A DNA stretch of 53,024 bases from an uncultured Gammaproteobacteria bacterium (GTDB lineage Bacteria; Pseudomonadota; Gammaproteobacteria; Pseudomonadales; Azotimanducaceae): assembly GCA_913045175.1 (NCBI GenBank), contig CAJWQG010000023.1, positions 1 to 53,024 on the forward strand, given 5' to 3'. The position numbers and the translations under genes are program-made. This document shows positions 35,063 through 44,538 of the stretch, in pieces (the stretch's first letter is position 1; every line of letters begins with the position of its first letter). The notes beneath the pieces are model-generated. The model saw only the letters and a program-made list of their open reading frames with translations, ran no database searches and was not told the origin of the DNA.

Positions 35063-36463
35063 CTACCGACCTGAGGGCAACACCCTGCCTTTAGGGTAGT
35101 CCGCGCCGGTCATGCTTCGCTCGACAGACTTGTTCCACGCAACCAGTTGCTGGCGCATGCGAGCGGCTCGGTCTGGAAACTGATCGAGCAGGTTCTGCTC
35201 TTCCCTGGGATCTCCAACAACATTGTAAAGCTCGTACTTATTGTCCCAGGTATGAATCAGCTTCCAGTCGTTGTCCAGCCACATGGACCCGCCGGCGATG
35301 AATCCAAGCGGCTGATCCCGCCGCGCAGGTTCTGCTTTGAACGCCGGCACCAACGAAATACCGTCATGAACCTTATTGATTGAATCGGGATCGAGGTCAG
35401 CGATCTCAATCAGGGTGGGGAACATATCCACCGTCCCGGATGGAAAGTGCGATATCCGTGGTGATATTCCATCGGGCCACTCGATGATGGTAGGTACGCG
35501 GAGGCCGCCCTCATACAGGTCCTTTTTGAACCCGCGCAAATGACCAGTGGTATCGGGGTGTATGCCGGTGTGACAACCGACCGCGAGGTTGTCCGCTTCA
35601 GGTGCGCCACTCTTTCTTGCCGCATCGCCACACTGTGACGGATGGTCGATGTTTGGCAGTCCACCGTTATCACTGGTGAACCAGACCAGTGAGTTGTCCG
35701 CTATTTTGAGATTCCGCAGCCCGTCCCTGAGCATACCTATCGAGCGGTCCATAGCAACGATCTCTGCATGATGGTCGGCGGACACCCGATCTGTCGCGGC
35801 AAGAAACGGTTGTGCGTCCGCGTTGGAGGCTTTCATGGGCCGATGTGGCGAGGCATACCAGATAACAACGAACGTGGGTTTGTCCTGTGCGGTTTGGTCA
35901 GCGATAAACTTCAATGCTTCCTGCACAATGACTTCAGAACCTTCACCCTGAAGCTGCACGCGTTCCCCCATGCGGCTTAAGATTGGGTTTAGATTGAACT
36001 GATTGGTTTCGCTCAGCCAATAGTCGAATCCAAGTTCGCCAGGATTATGGGGATCGTCTCCCGGTAGTGGATGCTCCGGCGTGTTGACCGCGTTCAGGTG
36101 CCACTTGCCGAAATGTGCTGTGGCATAACCAGCTTCACGAAATGCGATGGACAGCATCTTTTCCTGTTTGTTAATAGAATCGCCAACACGGGCGGCGCCT
36201 GTTCGGCGTGCAATCCGTCCGGTCATGACCGATGCTCTGGTCGGCGTACAACTTGGTGCGCCGGCGTAGAAGCGGTCCATACGCAACCCGCTTGCTGCCA
36301 TATCATCGAGATTCGGTGTTTTCAGTAACGGGTGACCGTAATAACTGGTCTGCGCCCAACCCATATCGTCAGCCATTAAAAGAATAATGTTGGGGGGGGT
36401 GGCGACGGCGCCCGTTGTTGCAAGCATGAAAGCAATTAAACAACCGACTTTGAATACCTTCAT
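35063..36463 (-). CDS. Secreted sulfatase (formylglycine-dependent arylsulfatase family)
   Basis: 466 residues. An N-terminal signal peptide (VFKVGCLIAFMLATTGAVATP) directs it to the periplasm. Metal-binding NIILLMADDMGW follows (~25-36), then the sulfatase signature Cys72-T-P-T-R-A-S-V-M-T-G-R, in which Cys is converted to formylglycine, which needs a modifying enzyme (FGE or anSME) not seen in the window. A second metal site lies in WFTSDNGG (~235). It hydrolyses a sulfate ester, on a sulfated polysaccharide, sterol or aryl group. The start could also be the upstream GTG at 36472. It is divergent from the 1699-residue chimera across a ~510-bp region, with a second sulfatase on the chimera's other side. 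Confidence 0.93.
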   Translation of the reverse strand: MKVFKVGCLIAFMLATTGAVATPPNIILLMADDMGWAQTSYYGHPLLKTPNLDDMAASGLRMDRFYAGAPSCTPTRASVMTGRIARRTGAARVGDSINKQEKMLSIAFREAGYATAHFGKWHLNAVNTPEHPLPGDDPHNPGELGFDYWLSETNQFNLNPILSRMGERVQLQGEGSEVIVQEALKFIADQTAQDKPTFVVIWYASPHRPMKASNADAQPFLAATDRVSADHHAEIVAMDRSIGMLRDGLRNLKIADNSLVWFTSDNGGLPNIDHPSQCGDAARKSGAPEADNLAVGCHTGIHPDTTGHLRGFKKDLYEGGLRVPTIIEWPDGISPRISHFPSGTVDMFPTLIEIADLDPDSINKVHDGISLVPAFKAEPARRDQPLGFIAGGSMWLDNDWKLIHTWDNKYELYNVVGDPREEQNLLDQFPDRAARMRQQLVAWNKSVERSMTGADYPKGRVLPSGR

Positions 36464-36512
36464 CAAGACCACTCTTGTTGGTTAGGAGAAGTCAGCAGTA
36501 TACGGAGCTGCA

Positions 36513-36665
36513 AAAGTGAAAACGAGGTGTGGAAAACTAGAAAGTGTCGCTTGCGGGTCAGGCCCTTTTCCGTATTTTCCCCACCTCCAGGTCCTGAGAA
36601 GTGAAGTGTATCGATTGCCACGCTGGTTGATGGACTATTCGAGACATCGAAAGTGAAAACGAGGT
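36513..36665. repeat. 16-bp perfect direct repeat, two copies
   Basis: AAAGTGAAAACGAGGT occurs at 36513-36528 and again at 36650-36665, 137 bp apart, in the same orientation. Such spaced direct repeats can be binding sites for a regulator or traces of a past insertion or duplication; only the sequence identity is observed. Confidence 0.7.
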
Positions 36666-36909
36666 TGAGAAAGCGCTAGAATCGTTAGGGCTCTAATCAT
36701 GTCTCCCGGCAAGAATGTTTAAGGTGCTATTGGCCTAGTGGTGCTAACGGGCGGAAGTTATACGGCGGCGGCTATGTGGGATGGGTAGAGACATTAATCG
36801 GCCAAAGAAACCGGTAGGCATTCTGACGAAATCAAGCTATTCGAATCGAGAGTGAGAGCACCGGAAGGTGACAAGTTGAGGATCTACAGCCAACTAACCA
36901 TTGCGTAGT

Positions 36910-36928
36910 GACAGGAAGGTTTCCTGTC
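36910..36928. promoter_or_regulatory. Perfect 8-bp palindrome (3-nt loop) upstream of the chimera gene
   Basis: GACAGGAA (36910-36917) and TTCCTGTC (36921-36928) are exact reverse complements, ending 47 nt before the likely GTG start. The symmetric site could be an operator, or an RNA hairpin in the 5' leader. There is no T-run, so it is not a rho-independent terminator. Confidence 0.5.
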
Positions 36929-36975
36929 CAATTAATGACATTTACGCATCGTAAAAGCCAAGTCGTCTGGCTATA

Positions 36976-39900
36976 GTGTGCCCAAAGCGACTGGTTCAAG
37001 GTTTGAAAAAGATATTCCTCATTCCACTTCTCGTGGCGATTGCATCTGGCGTAGCGGCAGATTGCGACAATACCAACATGATCGGTGCCGATCCGCGGGA
37101 TTCGCTGCTACCCATTGAGACGTTTCTGCCAATGGTAAATCCGGGAAGTAACACTAACCAGCAATCCTTTCTGCGTTTTGTGAATCCAAATGACAATGCC
37201 GTTCAAGTCGAGATCTACGGTATTGACGATGGAGGCACCAGAAGCCCCGACGGCGCGGTCAGTTTCTCGCTTAGCCCAAATGAATCGAAACAGATCACTG
37301 TGCAGGATCTGGAGAGCGGGAACGCGGAGAAAGGTCTGACCAACCGGCTCTGCGACGGTCAGGGTAAGTGGCAACTTCGAGTTCGCTCGGATGATGACCT
37401 CGACATGATGGGCTTGATTCGTACTCCAGATGGATTTCTAACTAGTCTGAACGATGTGGTGCCGCTCGAAAACGGCAACAATGTTGCGTACTTTGCTAAT
37501 CCCGCTAGCAATATCAACCAGCAGACGTTTCTACGGGTCGTTAACACCACGGGACTTTCAGGGACGGTAACCATTACGGGCACCGATGACGTTGGCATGA
37601 GCTCGGATGGTTCGGTGACTTTTACCCTGTCAGCGTACGAATCAAAACAGATGACTGCCCAGGATTTAGAGGTTGGTAACGCGGGCAAGGAATTGACTGG
37701 GAGTCTGGGTGATGGAATCGGCAAATGGCGCCTAAACATCGCGTCAGATCTGAATCTAGAAGCGATGAGCTTAATCAGAACCACTGACGGCTTTCTCACC
37801 AATCTTTCGGGAATGGCCGCAGCAAATGTCGAAGGCGACTACCCCATTTATTTTGCTAATCCCGCCAGCGAAGAAACCCGAACTACATTCCTGCGCATCA
37901 TTAATGTGTCGGAGCAGATTGGTGATATCACTATTTCTGCGGTGGATGACGATGGCAATCTCGCACCGGGTGGGACCGTCACATTTTCTTTGGACCCTCG
38001 GGCCGCTAAGCAGTTAACCGCTCCTGATTTGGAAGATGGCAATCTCGATAAAGGACTGTCCGGAGCGCTGGGCGATGGTGTTGGCAAGTGGCGACTAACC
38101 GTCAGCGCCGATGTCGATATCCGCGTGATGAGCCTGATTCGTACACCCGATGGTTTCCTCACCAATCTGAGTCGTGCGGCGCCGGTATCGGCGGGGATCA
38201 GTGATGTTTCGATATTCAACCCTGCGAGCAACACGAATCAGGCAAGCGTGCTGCGCTTGATTAACAATGCCGACACGCAGGGTCAGATAACCATTACTGG
38301 CGTCGATGACGCAGGAAACGCCAGCGACGAAGTGACATTCAATATTGTGGCTCAAAATGCCGTTGATCTATCGGCGCAGGAGCTGGAGAACGGTAATGGA
38401 GATAAAGGGCTTGTGGGTAGACTGGGTGATGGCAGTGGCAAATGGCGCCTGAGCATCAGTTCTGATGTGGAATTGCGAATGCAGAGTCTACTGACAACAC
38501 CTACTGGGTTCTTAACCAATTTGAGTCGTGCTGTATCCCGCAACACTGATCGAGCTTCAACGCTGTTCGTAGACGTGGTCTCGCCGACGATCATTCAGGG
38601 TAAATGTATTGGCTGTCACGTGAGTGGTGGCGCCGCGGCGGCAACGGAACTCGTATATGTGAGGACGGTGGATGACGATCATGAACAGACAAACTTTGAT
38701 CTGTTGAAAAACTATGTTGCAGGGGATGCGGCTCTGGCTGATCGGATTCTCTCCAAGGCACAGGGTGGTCTTTCACATGGGGGTGGTATTCAACTCACCA
38801 ATGGTTCGACCGATTATGCGAATCTGGTTGAGTTTCTAGATCGACTGGGTGGCGACATCACTGACGAGAATCGATCGTCAGGGGAAGACCAGAGCGGCGT
38901 CGGTAGTGGCGAGAATGTTGATGACCCTATCGGCAACGAAACAGCAACCGTCGGTTATCCCACGTTTCTGAGTCCGCATGCCAAGCCGATTGCCATCAAC
39001 GGCGACTTTGTCTATGTCGCCAACACCGCGGCCGATACCATTGAGGTAATCGAAACCAGCAGCCGGGAAGTGCGCGCCAGGATTAACGTGGGTGTCGATC
39101 CAGTGGGTGTTGCCGTGCGTCCTGATGGGCGACAGGTATGGGTAGCGAATCATGTATCGGACACGGTGAGCGTCATCGATACTGATGCAGGTAGCCCTAC
39201 TTATCACCATGTTATTGCGTCAGTTCAGGATATGGAAACGCTCGCGACGCGTTTCGATGAGCCTGTTGGTGTCACCTTTGCGGACAATCAAAAGGCGTAC
39301 GTTGCGTTATCACCCCAGAATGAAATCGCCATTGTGGATGTCGAGACCTACTCTGTTGTCGGTCGCCTACCGATTAGCGCGCAAGATCCTCGGGCGATAA
39401 CTGTGCGAGAAGATCGTTTGTATGTCATTCCCTTCGAATCAAACAATCAGACGCAGTTATCGGGGTGTTGGCCATTTGTCCCGTCCGACATTTGTACCTT
39501 CGATGCACGTGAGCATATCTTTACTAACAACAACGTACTGTCGCTCGATTACGATGCGGATATCATTAAGAATCCAGACCTACCTGATCGAGACCTTTAT
39601 GTTTTTGACACGGCCACAGATGAACTCGTGGAAATTGTTGATACGGTTGGTACGCTGCTATACGACCTTACGGTCGATAGTGAAGGCAAGGTTTACGTTG
39701 CGCAAACGGATGCTCGAAATGATGTGAACGGTCGGGCTGGCACGTTAAAGCACTCTCTGTTTGAGATGGAGAATCGCGCCTTTCTCAATCAGATCACCAG
39801 CGTGGATTGTTCGGGCGATAATTGCGATACGCCGGTCTATTTTGACCTGGAACCCCTGCCCCCGGTACACCCGGAGAAGTCACTGGCGCTCGCCACACCC

Positions 39901-42075
39901 TATGGCATCCAGATCAGTGATGATGATGAAACGCTGCTGGTCACAGCGGCGGGTTCCAACAAGCTGTTTACGGTGGATACCGATACCGGGTCTGTGCTGG
40001 GTCGCGCGGAGGTTGGTGCCGTACCGCGGGGTATAGCGATCGAATCTGCCGATGATGGTTCACCAAGGACAGCCTGGGTGCTCAATGTTGCAGATAACAC
40101 GGTAAGCGTTGTTAACGTTTCGTCACCAGCAACCCCTTTCGTAGAGGATACGGTGGTGTTGGAAGACCCTTCAGACCCTGTCATCAAAGCAGGTCGAATT
40201 GCGTTTAACGATGCCAACATGTCGAGTACGGGTACTTTTTCGTGTGAGAGTTGTCATCCTGATGGCCACACCGATCAGCTGATCTGGGTGCTCAAGACGC
40301 CACCCTGCGCGGGCGATGACGAGACTTATGATAATGGCTGTACGCAGATACCACCCCGGTTGACGATGCCAGTTCGTGGCATACGCGATACCACACCACT
40401 ACATTGGGATGGTATCCCTGGCGATCCCTATGGCGGGATCAATACGGCAAGCATTACAGAGCCCGTGGAGCCCAACTGCTCAATTGATGATCCTGAGAGC
40501 TGCGCGCGGGTGTTGGTGAACGGCAGCCTTGAGTCAACGATGTGTTTGGTCGATGAAAATCAGCTCTGCAATGACATGAATGAGGACGGGGACAAGGGAC
40601 TGCTAGGCTCCGAACAACGGGATTCGATATCGAAGTTCCTCCTCAGTGTGCTGTACCCACCCGCGCAGCAGCGTCCGATGACCAATCAGATATCGGCGAA
40701 TGCGGTTGAAGGCTATCAGGAATTCAATTTTGAGAAAGACTGCGGCACCTGTCATCGGATGCCCTTTTTGGTGAGTACGAATACCGGTGGTACCGGTATG
40801 GATGCACCTACCTGGCGCGGTGCTTACGATCGCTGGATGATTACCCCCCAAGGACGGACCAACAATCAGGACCTGCTGGTAGACCTGGTCGGTATCCCTG
40901 ATCACTTCCCCGAGCGTGACATTTGGTTGCTGGCAGGTGCCTCGGAAAATATATGGCAGATGGTATTGGAACTGGGTACCGGATTTTCCGGCTCCTATGC
41001 CAGACAACTAACGCTTAACTCAATTACTGCCACGTCGACTGAAACCTCGGAGATGCTTTCTGCGCTGGAACAATCAGCCAGCGAGGGAGGCATTCTATTG
41101 CAGGCACATGGCGCAATGATCGGTGTAAATGAAACCGTTCCAATTGATATGGCGTACCAAGACGGAGCCTATCGCGTTGCAAATGACGCGGCCGATCCGG
41201 GTACCTCGCGTCAGGAAGTCATCGATATGGTAGCCGCTGGTGAACTGATTCTGACGTTGACCGGTAAGACACCGCAGAACGTCGGGTTTGGTTACCCGCA
41301 ACCGGGGCTCTGGCCGATTGGCGTCATCGAACAACAATCAGGGGTCATTGCGATTGCCCATTTGTCTGACGAACTGACCCTGCGCATGAAGGGAAGACAC
41401 ATTCGACCAGGTGCCAACATTATTCTTGATGGTCGTAAAGTGGATGGCACGGTTACTTGCGAGTCGGGCGTCCTGCCAGACTGCCTTGACGAGACTATAT
41501 TGATTACGCTCGCTGACTTACCCGCCGAGGGCGGAATGTATTTTCTCCAGGTCCAAAACGTCAATGGTAAATTCAGTAACGACACCATGGTGTTCTCCGA
41601 CCAGTCACCTGTACCCCGCATAAGTGGCAACCTCATTGGTAGTGGCGGGACATTTTCCGGTGGAGCGTCGAACTGGGACACCAATGAGTTTATTGGCAGC
41701 ATAAACTTCAATAGTGGTCGTGCTGATATCAATATTAGTCCGCTGACCAGCGATACTGAGGTCTGGTGGATGGAGCTTCGCCATGGTGTCATGGTGGTAG
41801 ATGAACAGCAGTACACGTTTTGTTTTGAAGCCAGGGCTAATGCCGGAAGGACCATGACCGGTCGGGTGGACACCGGGGCGAATCAGTTTGAAGCAGTCCA
41901 GGGTTCAACTCTGACGGTAAACCTGAACACAGGTTGGCGAAACTTTTCGACGACTTTCACCGCAGATGTGACTGATGTCTCTGCGAGGGTTGTGTTCTTC
42001 CTGGCTCAGAGTTCTGTCGACATGGAGATCGATAATGTGGGACTCTATGAAGGTAGTAGTTGCGGGGAACCCTGA
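36976..42075 (+). CDS. Giant secreted chimera: four tandem repeats, YVTN beta-propeller, c-type cytochrome/peroxidase-like region, C-terminal CBM-like domain
   Basis: 1699 residues with a signal peptide (LKKIFLIPLLVAIASGVAADC). Domains in order: four ~120-residue tandem repeats (~52-525), each with a NPASN-N-Q-FLR-type opening, VTF-LS-xESKQ-TAQDLE middle and GxGKWRL...SLIRTPDGFLTNLS end. Next comes a CIGCH haem motif at 544, then a YVTN-type beta-propeller (~655-1085, e.g. VYVANTAADTIEVIE, VWVANHVSDTVSVID). A di-haem peroxidase-like part follows, with CESCH (1090) and CGTCH (1256), then a C-terminal beta-sandwich like CBM4/9 or CBM22 (~1560-1699, ending VDMEIDNVGLYEG). The start could be GTG 36976 or TTG 37003; neither has a clear ribosome binding site. 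It is flanked by two sulfatases. Probably a large exported or cell-surface redox protein; exact activity not recognised. Confidence 0.88.
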   Translation: MCPKRLVQGLKKIFLIPLLVAIASGVAADCDNTNMIGADPRDSLLPIETFLPMVNPGSNTNQQSFLRFVNPNDNAVQVEIYGIDDGGTRSPDGAVSFSLSPNESKQITVQDLESGNAEKGLTNRLCDGQGKWQLRVRSDDDLDMMGLIRTPDGFLTSLNDVVPLENGNNVAYFANPASNINQQTFLRVVNTTGLSGTVTITGTDDVGMSSDGSVTFTLSAYESKQMTAQDLEVGNAGKELTGSLGDGIGKWRLNIASDLNLEAMSLIRTTDGFLTNLSGMAAANVEGDYPIYFANPASEETRTTFLRIINVSEQIGDITISAVDDDGNLAPGGTVTFSLDPRAAKQLTAPDLEDGNLDKGLSGALGDGVGKWRLTVSADVDIRVMSLIRTPDGFLTNLSRAAPVSAGISDVSIFNPASNTNQASVLRLINNADTQGQITITGVDDAGNASDEVTFNIVAQNAVDLSAQELENGNGDKGLVGRLGDGSGKWRLSISSDVELRMQSLLTTPTGFLTNLSRAVSRNTDRASTLFVDVVSPTIIQGKCIGCHVSGGAAAATELVYVRTVDDDHEQTNFDLLKNYVAGDAALADRILSKAQGGLSHGGGIQLTNGSTDYANLVEFLDRLGGDITDENRSSGEDQSGVGSGENVDDPIGNETATVGYPTFLSPHAKPIAINGDFVYVANTAADTIEVIETSSREVRARINVGVDPVGVAVRPDGRQVWVANHVSDTVSVIDTDAGSPTYHHVIASVQDMETLATRFDEPVGVTFADNQKAYVALSPQNEIAIVDVETYSVVGRLPISAQDPRAITVREDRLYVIPFESNNQTQLSGCWPFVPSDICTFDAREHIFTNNNVLSLDYDADIIKNPDLPDRDLYVFDTATDELVEIVDTVGTLLYDLTVDSEGKVYVAQTDARNDVNGRAGTLKHSLFEMENRAFLNQITSVDCSGDNCDTPVYFDLEPLPPVHPEKSLALATPYGIQISDDDETLLVTAAGSNKLFTVDTDTGSVLGRAEVGAVPRGIAIESADDGSPRTAWVLNVADNTVSVVNVSSPATPFVEDTVVLEDPSDPVIKAGRIAFNDANMSSTGTFSCESCHPDGHTDQLIWVLKTPPCAGDDETYDNGCTQIPPRLTMPVRGIRDTTPLHWDGIPGDPYGGINTASITEPVEPNCSIDDPESCARVLVNGSLESTMCLVDENQLCNDMNEDGDKGLLGSEQRDSISKFLLSVLYPPAQQRPMTNQISANAVEGYQEFNFEKDCGTCHRMPFLVSTNTGGTGMDAPTWRGAYDRWMITPQGRTNNQDLLVDLVGIPDHFPERDIWLLAGASENIWQMVLELGTGFSGSYARQLTLNSITATSTETSEMLSALEQSASEGGILLQAHGAMIGVNETVPIDMAYQDGAYRVANDAADPGTSRQEVIDMVAAGELILTLTGKTPQNVGFGYPQPGLWPIGVIEQQSGVIAIAHLSDELTLRMKGRHIRPGANIILDGRKVDGTVTCESGVLPDCLDETILITLADLPAEGGMYFLQVQNVNGKFSNDTMVFSDQSPVPRISGNLIGSGGTFSGGASNWDTNEFIGSINFNSGRADINISPLTSDTEVWWMELRHGVMVVDEQQYTFCFEARANAGRTMTGRVDTGANQFEAVQGSTLTVNLNTGWRNFSTTFTADVTDVSARVVFFLAQSSVDMEIDNVGLYEGSSCGEP

Positions 42076-42095
42076 TAACTAGACGGAATTTGTTA

Positions 42096-43529
42096 ATGAA
42101 CCTACTCCAGAAACTTCGATCGATGGTCCTGTTGGCTTCTGTTGCGTATTCGATGTGCGCGTCCGCCGACAGGCTGAACGTCCTGTTCATTACGGTAGAC
42201 GACATGAACCGCGACTCGATCGGTGTTTACGGCGCAAAGGTTGCGGGAACGACCCCGAACATTGATCAGCTTGCTGCCGAGGGTCTGCGTTTCGAGCATG
42301 CCCACGTCACCATCGCCATCTGCCAGCCAACCCGCGCCGTGTGGATGACCGGCCGCTACCCGCAGAACAATGGCGCCCTGGGCTTTGACGAGATTCGGGC
42401 TGGTATTCCGACGTTACCGGAGACGCTTCGGGAAAATGGCTTCTATACGGGAATCCTAAGTAAGACCAACCATGTAGTTCCGTCACGAGAAAACGCATTC
42501 GATTACAGTCGCGAGCAGCGGGAGATGAGCCGGGGCAGGAGCCCGGATCTTTATGGGAAATTCGTGGCTGAGTTTCTGCAGCATGCAAAGAAAACGGACC
42601 GCCCCTTTTTCCTGATGGTAAATGCGAACGATCCGCATCGTCCGTTTGATGACCACACGGCTGCAGCAGCGAAATTTCCTCCGTCGGGGAAACGCAAATT
42701 TTTCGGCGATTTTCCCGTACCGAGTCGAGTTTTTCAGGCAGAGGAAGTTGTCGTTCCAGGATTTTTGACCGACATTCCACCAATCCGAACAGAGATTGCC
42801 ATGTATTACTCCTCAGTACGGCGAGCCGATGATTTGGTAGGTCGCGTACTAAAGGAACTCGCAGCGGCTGGCTTTGATGAAAACACCGTGGTGATGCTCA
42901 AATCAGATCACGGCATTGCGATACCCTTCGCCAAAACCAATGTCTACCGACATTCAACCATCACGCCATGGATTATTCGTTGGCCTAATGTGCTGAAGCC
43001 AGGTTCCCATGAAACGGAACATCTTGTCTCTGGAATAGATGTAGCTCCAACCATCCTAGATATCCTGGGCATTGACGCCATGGAAGGTATGGATGGGCGA
43101 TCATTGCTGCCCGTACTAAAGGGTGAAAGGCAGGATGGCCGTGAGTTTGTCTATACCCAGATCAATAAGACTGTGCTGAGGACTGACTACACGATGCGAT
43201 CAATCCAGGGAAAACGTTTCGGACTGATATGGAACGCATGGAGCGATGGGAAAACGGAATTTGTAAACGAGTCAATGAATGGACTGACCTGGAATGCGAT
43301 GGTCGAGGCGGGCGAGACTGACCCTGAGGTTGCTGCTCGTGTGAAGCTTTTCCGGTATCGAGTACCTTTTGAGTTCTACGACTACCAGAAGGACCCGGAT
43401 GCACTCAACAACTTGATCGACGACCCGGCATCAAGCGCGTTGATTAAAGAGTATCGGACCAAACTTGCCCAACACATGCGTGAGACAGGTGACGTTACCT
43501 TGCAGCGGTACGAGCAGACGCTGCACTAA
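42096..43529 (+). CDS. Secreted sulfatase (second copy, different branch)
   Basis: 477 residues with a signal peptide (LQKLRSMVLLASVAYSMCASA). The metal-binding stretch LNVLFITVDDMNRDSIG (residues ~28-44) is followed by the signature Cys76-Q-P-T-R-A-V-W-M-T-G-R, a formylglycine-type active site. VMLKSDHG (~268) supplies further metal ligands. It differs clearly from the sulfatase at 35063 (CQPTR versus CTPTR; iduronate-sulfatase-like N-terminus), so the two are not a recent duplication. ATG 42096 is chosen, 20 nt after the chimera stop, with a CGGA site upstream; an earlier in-frame start overlaps the chimera gene. Substrate class unknown. Probably co-transcribed with the chimera. Confidence 0.92.
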   Translation: MNLLQKLRSMVLLASVAYSMCASADRLNVLFITVDDMNRDSIGVYGAKVAGTTPNIDQLAAEGLRFEHAHVTIAICQPTRAVWMTGRYPQNNGALGFDEIRAGIPTLPETLRENGFYTGILSKTNHVVPSRENAFDYSREQREMSRGRSPDLYGKFVAEFLQHAKKTDRPFFLMVNANDPHRPFDDHTAAAAKFPPSGKRKFFGDFPVPSRVFQAEEVVVPGFLTDIPPIRTEIAMYYSSVRRADDLVGRVLKELAAAGFDENTVVMLKSDHGIAIPFAKTNVYRHSTITPWIIRWPNVLKPGSHETEHLVSGIDVAPTILDILGIDAMEGMDGRSLLPVLKGERQDGREFVYTQINKTVLRTDYTMRSIQGKRFGLIWNAWSDGKTEFVNESMNGLTWNAMVEAGETDPEVAARVKLFRYRVPFEFYDYQKDPDALNNLIDDPASSALIKEYRTKLAQHMRETGDVTLQRYEQTLH

Positions 43530-43531
43530 TT

Positions 43532-43603
43532 CGGGGGACAGTGTGCTTAATTCTACATGTGCGATTCCGCCAGCTAGTGCTGAATTAGGTACACTGTCCC
43601 CGG
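43532..43603. repeat. REP/MITE-like palindromic element (GGGGACAGTGTxC...GxACACTGTCCCC)
   Basis: Arms of 22 bp, 43532-43553 and 43582-43603, are inverted with three mismatches, enclosing ~28 bp. The GGGGACAGTGT(A/G)C ends are the type seen in interspersed palindromes linked to REP-associated (IS200-like) transposases in gammaproteobacteria. It lies immediately after the sulfatase stop codon and before a crotonase; it may also act as a transcription terminator or mRNA stabiliser. Confidence 0.65.
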
Positions 43604-43660
43604 AAGTGCGGCTATCATGTGGCGTCATTGCGTACATACGTAAAAAGAAGGAGTCCTTAA

Positions 43661-44533
43661 GTGGCTGATTTTGAAAACCTGTTGATTGACCGGGTGGGAA
43701 CCGATGGCCGTGTGGGTCGAATTACGCTGAATCGTCCGGAAAAGCTGAACGCATTGTCCGAGGGTCTGTTAACTGAATTGAATGAAGCACTGCACGATAT
43801 GGAGGCCGATCATTCCATTCGCGTCATTATCTTGCGTGGCAGCGGTAGAGCATTTTGCGCAGGTTATGATTTAACCGGGGGCGGTCGACGTGCTCGATCA
43901 TACAAGTTGAAGGATGATTCAGGCCGACCGCTGCTCATGAATTTGCGTACCCAGATGCAACAGTACACCGACATACAGATGTATTTCTGGAACATGGCCA
44001 AGGTGACCATTTGCAGCATTCATGGTTTTGCGGCGGCGGGCGGATGTGAGCTGGCGATGATGGCGGATCTGGTAGTAGCCGCCGATGATGCGAATATTGG
44101 ACATCCCGGTCACCGCGGTCTTGGGGTGGCGCGCAATGGTGTGATCTGGCCATTGGTCATTGGTATGCGCAAAGCGAAGGAGTTGTCCTATACCGGTGAA
44201 TACATTACCGGCGAAGAAGCAGAGAAGATTGGCATGATTAATTATGCCTGGCCGGAGGCGGAACTGGAGGACCGAACCATCGCCTTTGCAGATCGCCTCG
44301 CGATCGCCTCCGCCGATCATCTGGGCATTCTGAAAGTTAACATGAACCGTTTCTACGAAAACATGGGCATCTATTCATCGGTGCGTAGCAGCACCGAGCA
44401 GGACTCCATGGCGCAGCTCACGGAGTTTGGCTACGCGTGGTGGGACCAGTTAAGAGAAAACGGATTGAAAGAAGCACTGGCCTGGCGCGATGGACCTTAC
44501 AAAGAGTTAGATACCTACCGCAAAAAGAAATAG
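43661..44533 (+). CDS. Enoyl-CoA hydratase/isomerase family protein
   Basis: A 290-residue crotonase. Starts at GTG 43661 with AAGGAG 7 nt upstream. GRITLNRPEKLNALSEGLL (residues ~20-38), oxyanion segments GRAFCAGYDLTGG (~66-78) and HGFAAAGGCELAMMADLVVAA (~120-140), then IGHPGHRGLGVARNG. The C-terminal extension (~215-290) is longer than in plain hydratases, as in some ring-cleaving or decarboxylating crotonases. Cytoplasmic, acting on an acyl-CoA. It converges on another crotonase at 44539 with a 5-nt gap. Substrate unknown. Confidence 0.9.
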   Translation: MADFENLLIDRVGTDGRVGRITLNRPEKLNALSEGLLTELNEALHDMEADHSIRVIILRGSGRAFCAGYDLTGGGRRARSYKLKDDSGRPLLMNLRTQMQQYTDIQMYFWNMAKVTICSIHGFAAAGGCELAMMADLVVAADDANIGHPGHRGLGVARNGVIWPLVIGMRKAKELSYTGEYITGEEAEKIGMINYAWPEAELEDRTIAFADRLAIASADHLGILKVNMNRFYENMGIYSSVRSSTEQDSMAQLTEFGYAWWDQLRENGLKEALAWRDGPYKELDTYRKKK

Positions 44534-44538
44534 CGCAG

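Larger units (their letters stand above)
36481..36975. other. ~500-bp intergenic region between divergent genes
   Basis: No intact gene is seen. The region holds two copies of AAAGTGAAAACGAGGT, a palindrome just upstream of the chimera gene, and a short stretch at about 36723-36788 whose codons (LVVLTGGSYTAAAMW then a stop) resemble the hydrophobic start of an exported protein, possibly a decayed remnant. Promoters for the sulfatase (leftward) and the chimera (rightward) must lie here; I could not pick reliable -35/-10 boxes. Confidence 0.6.
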
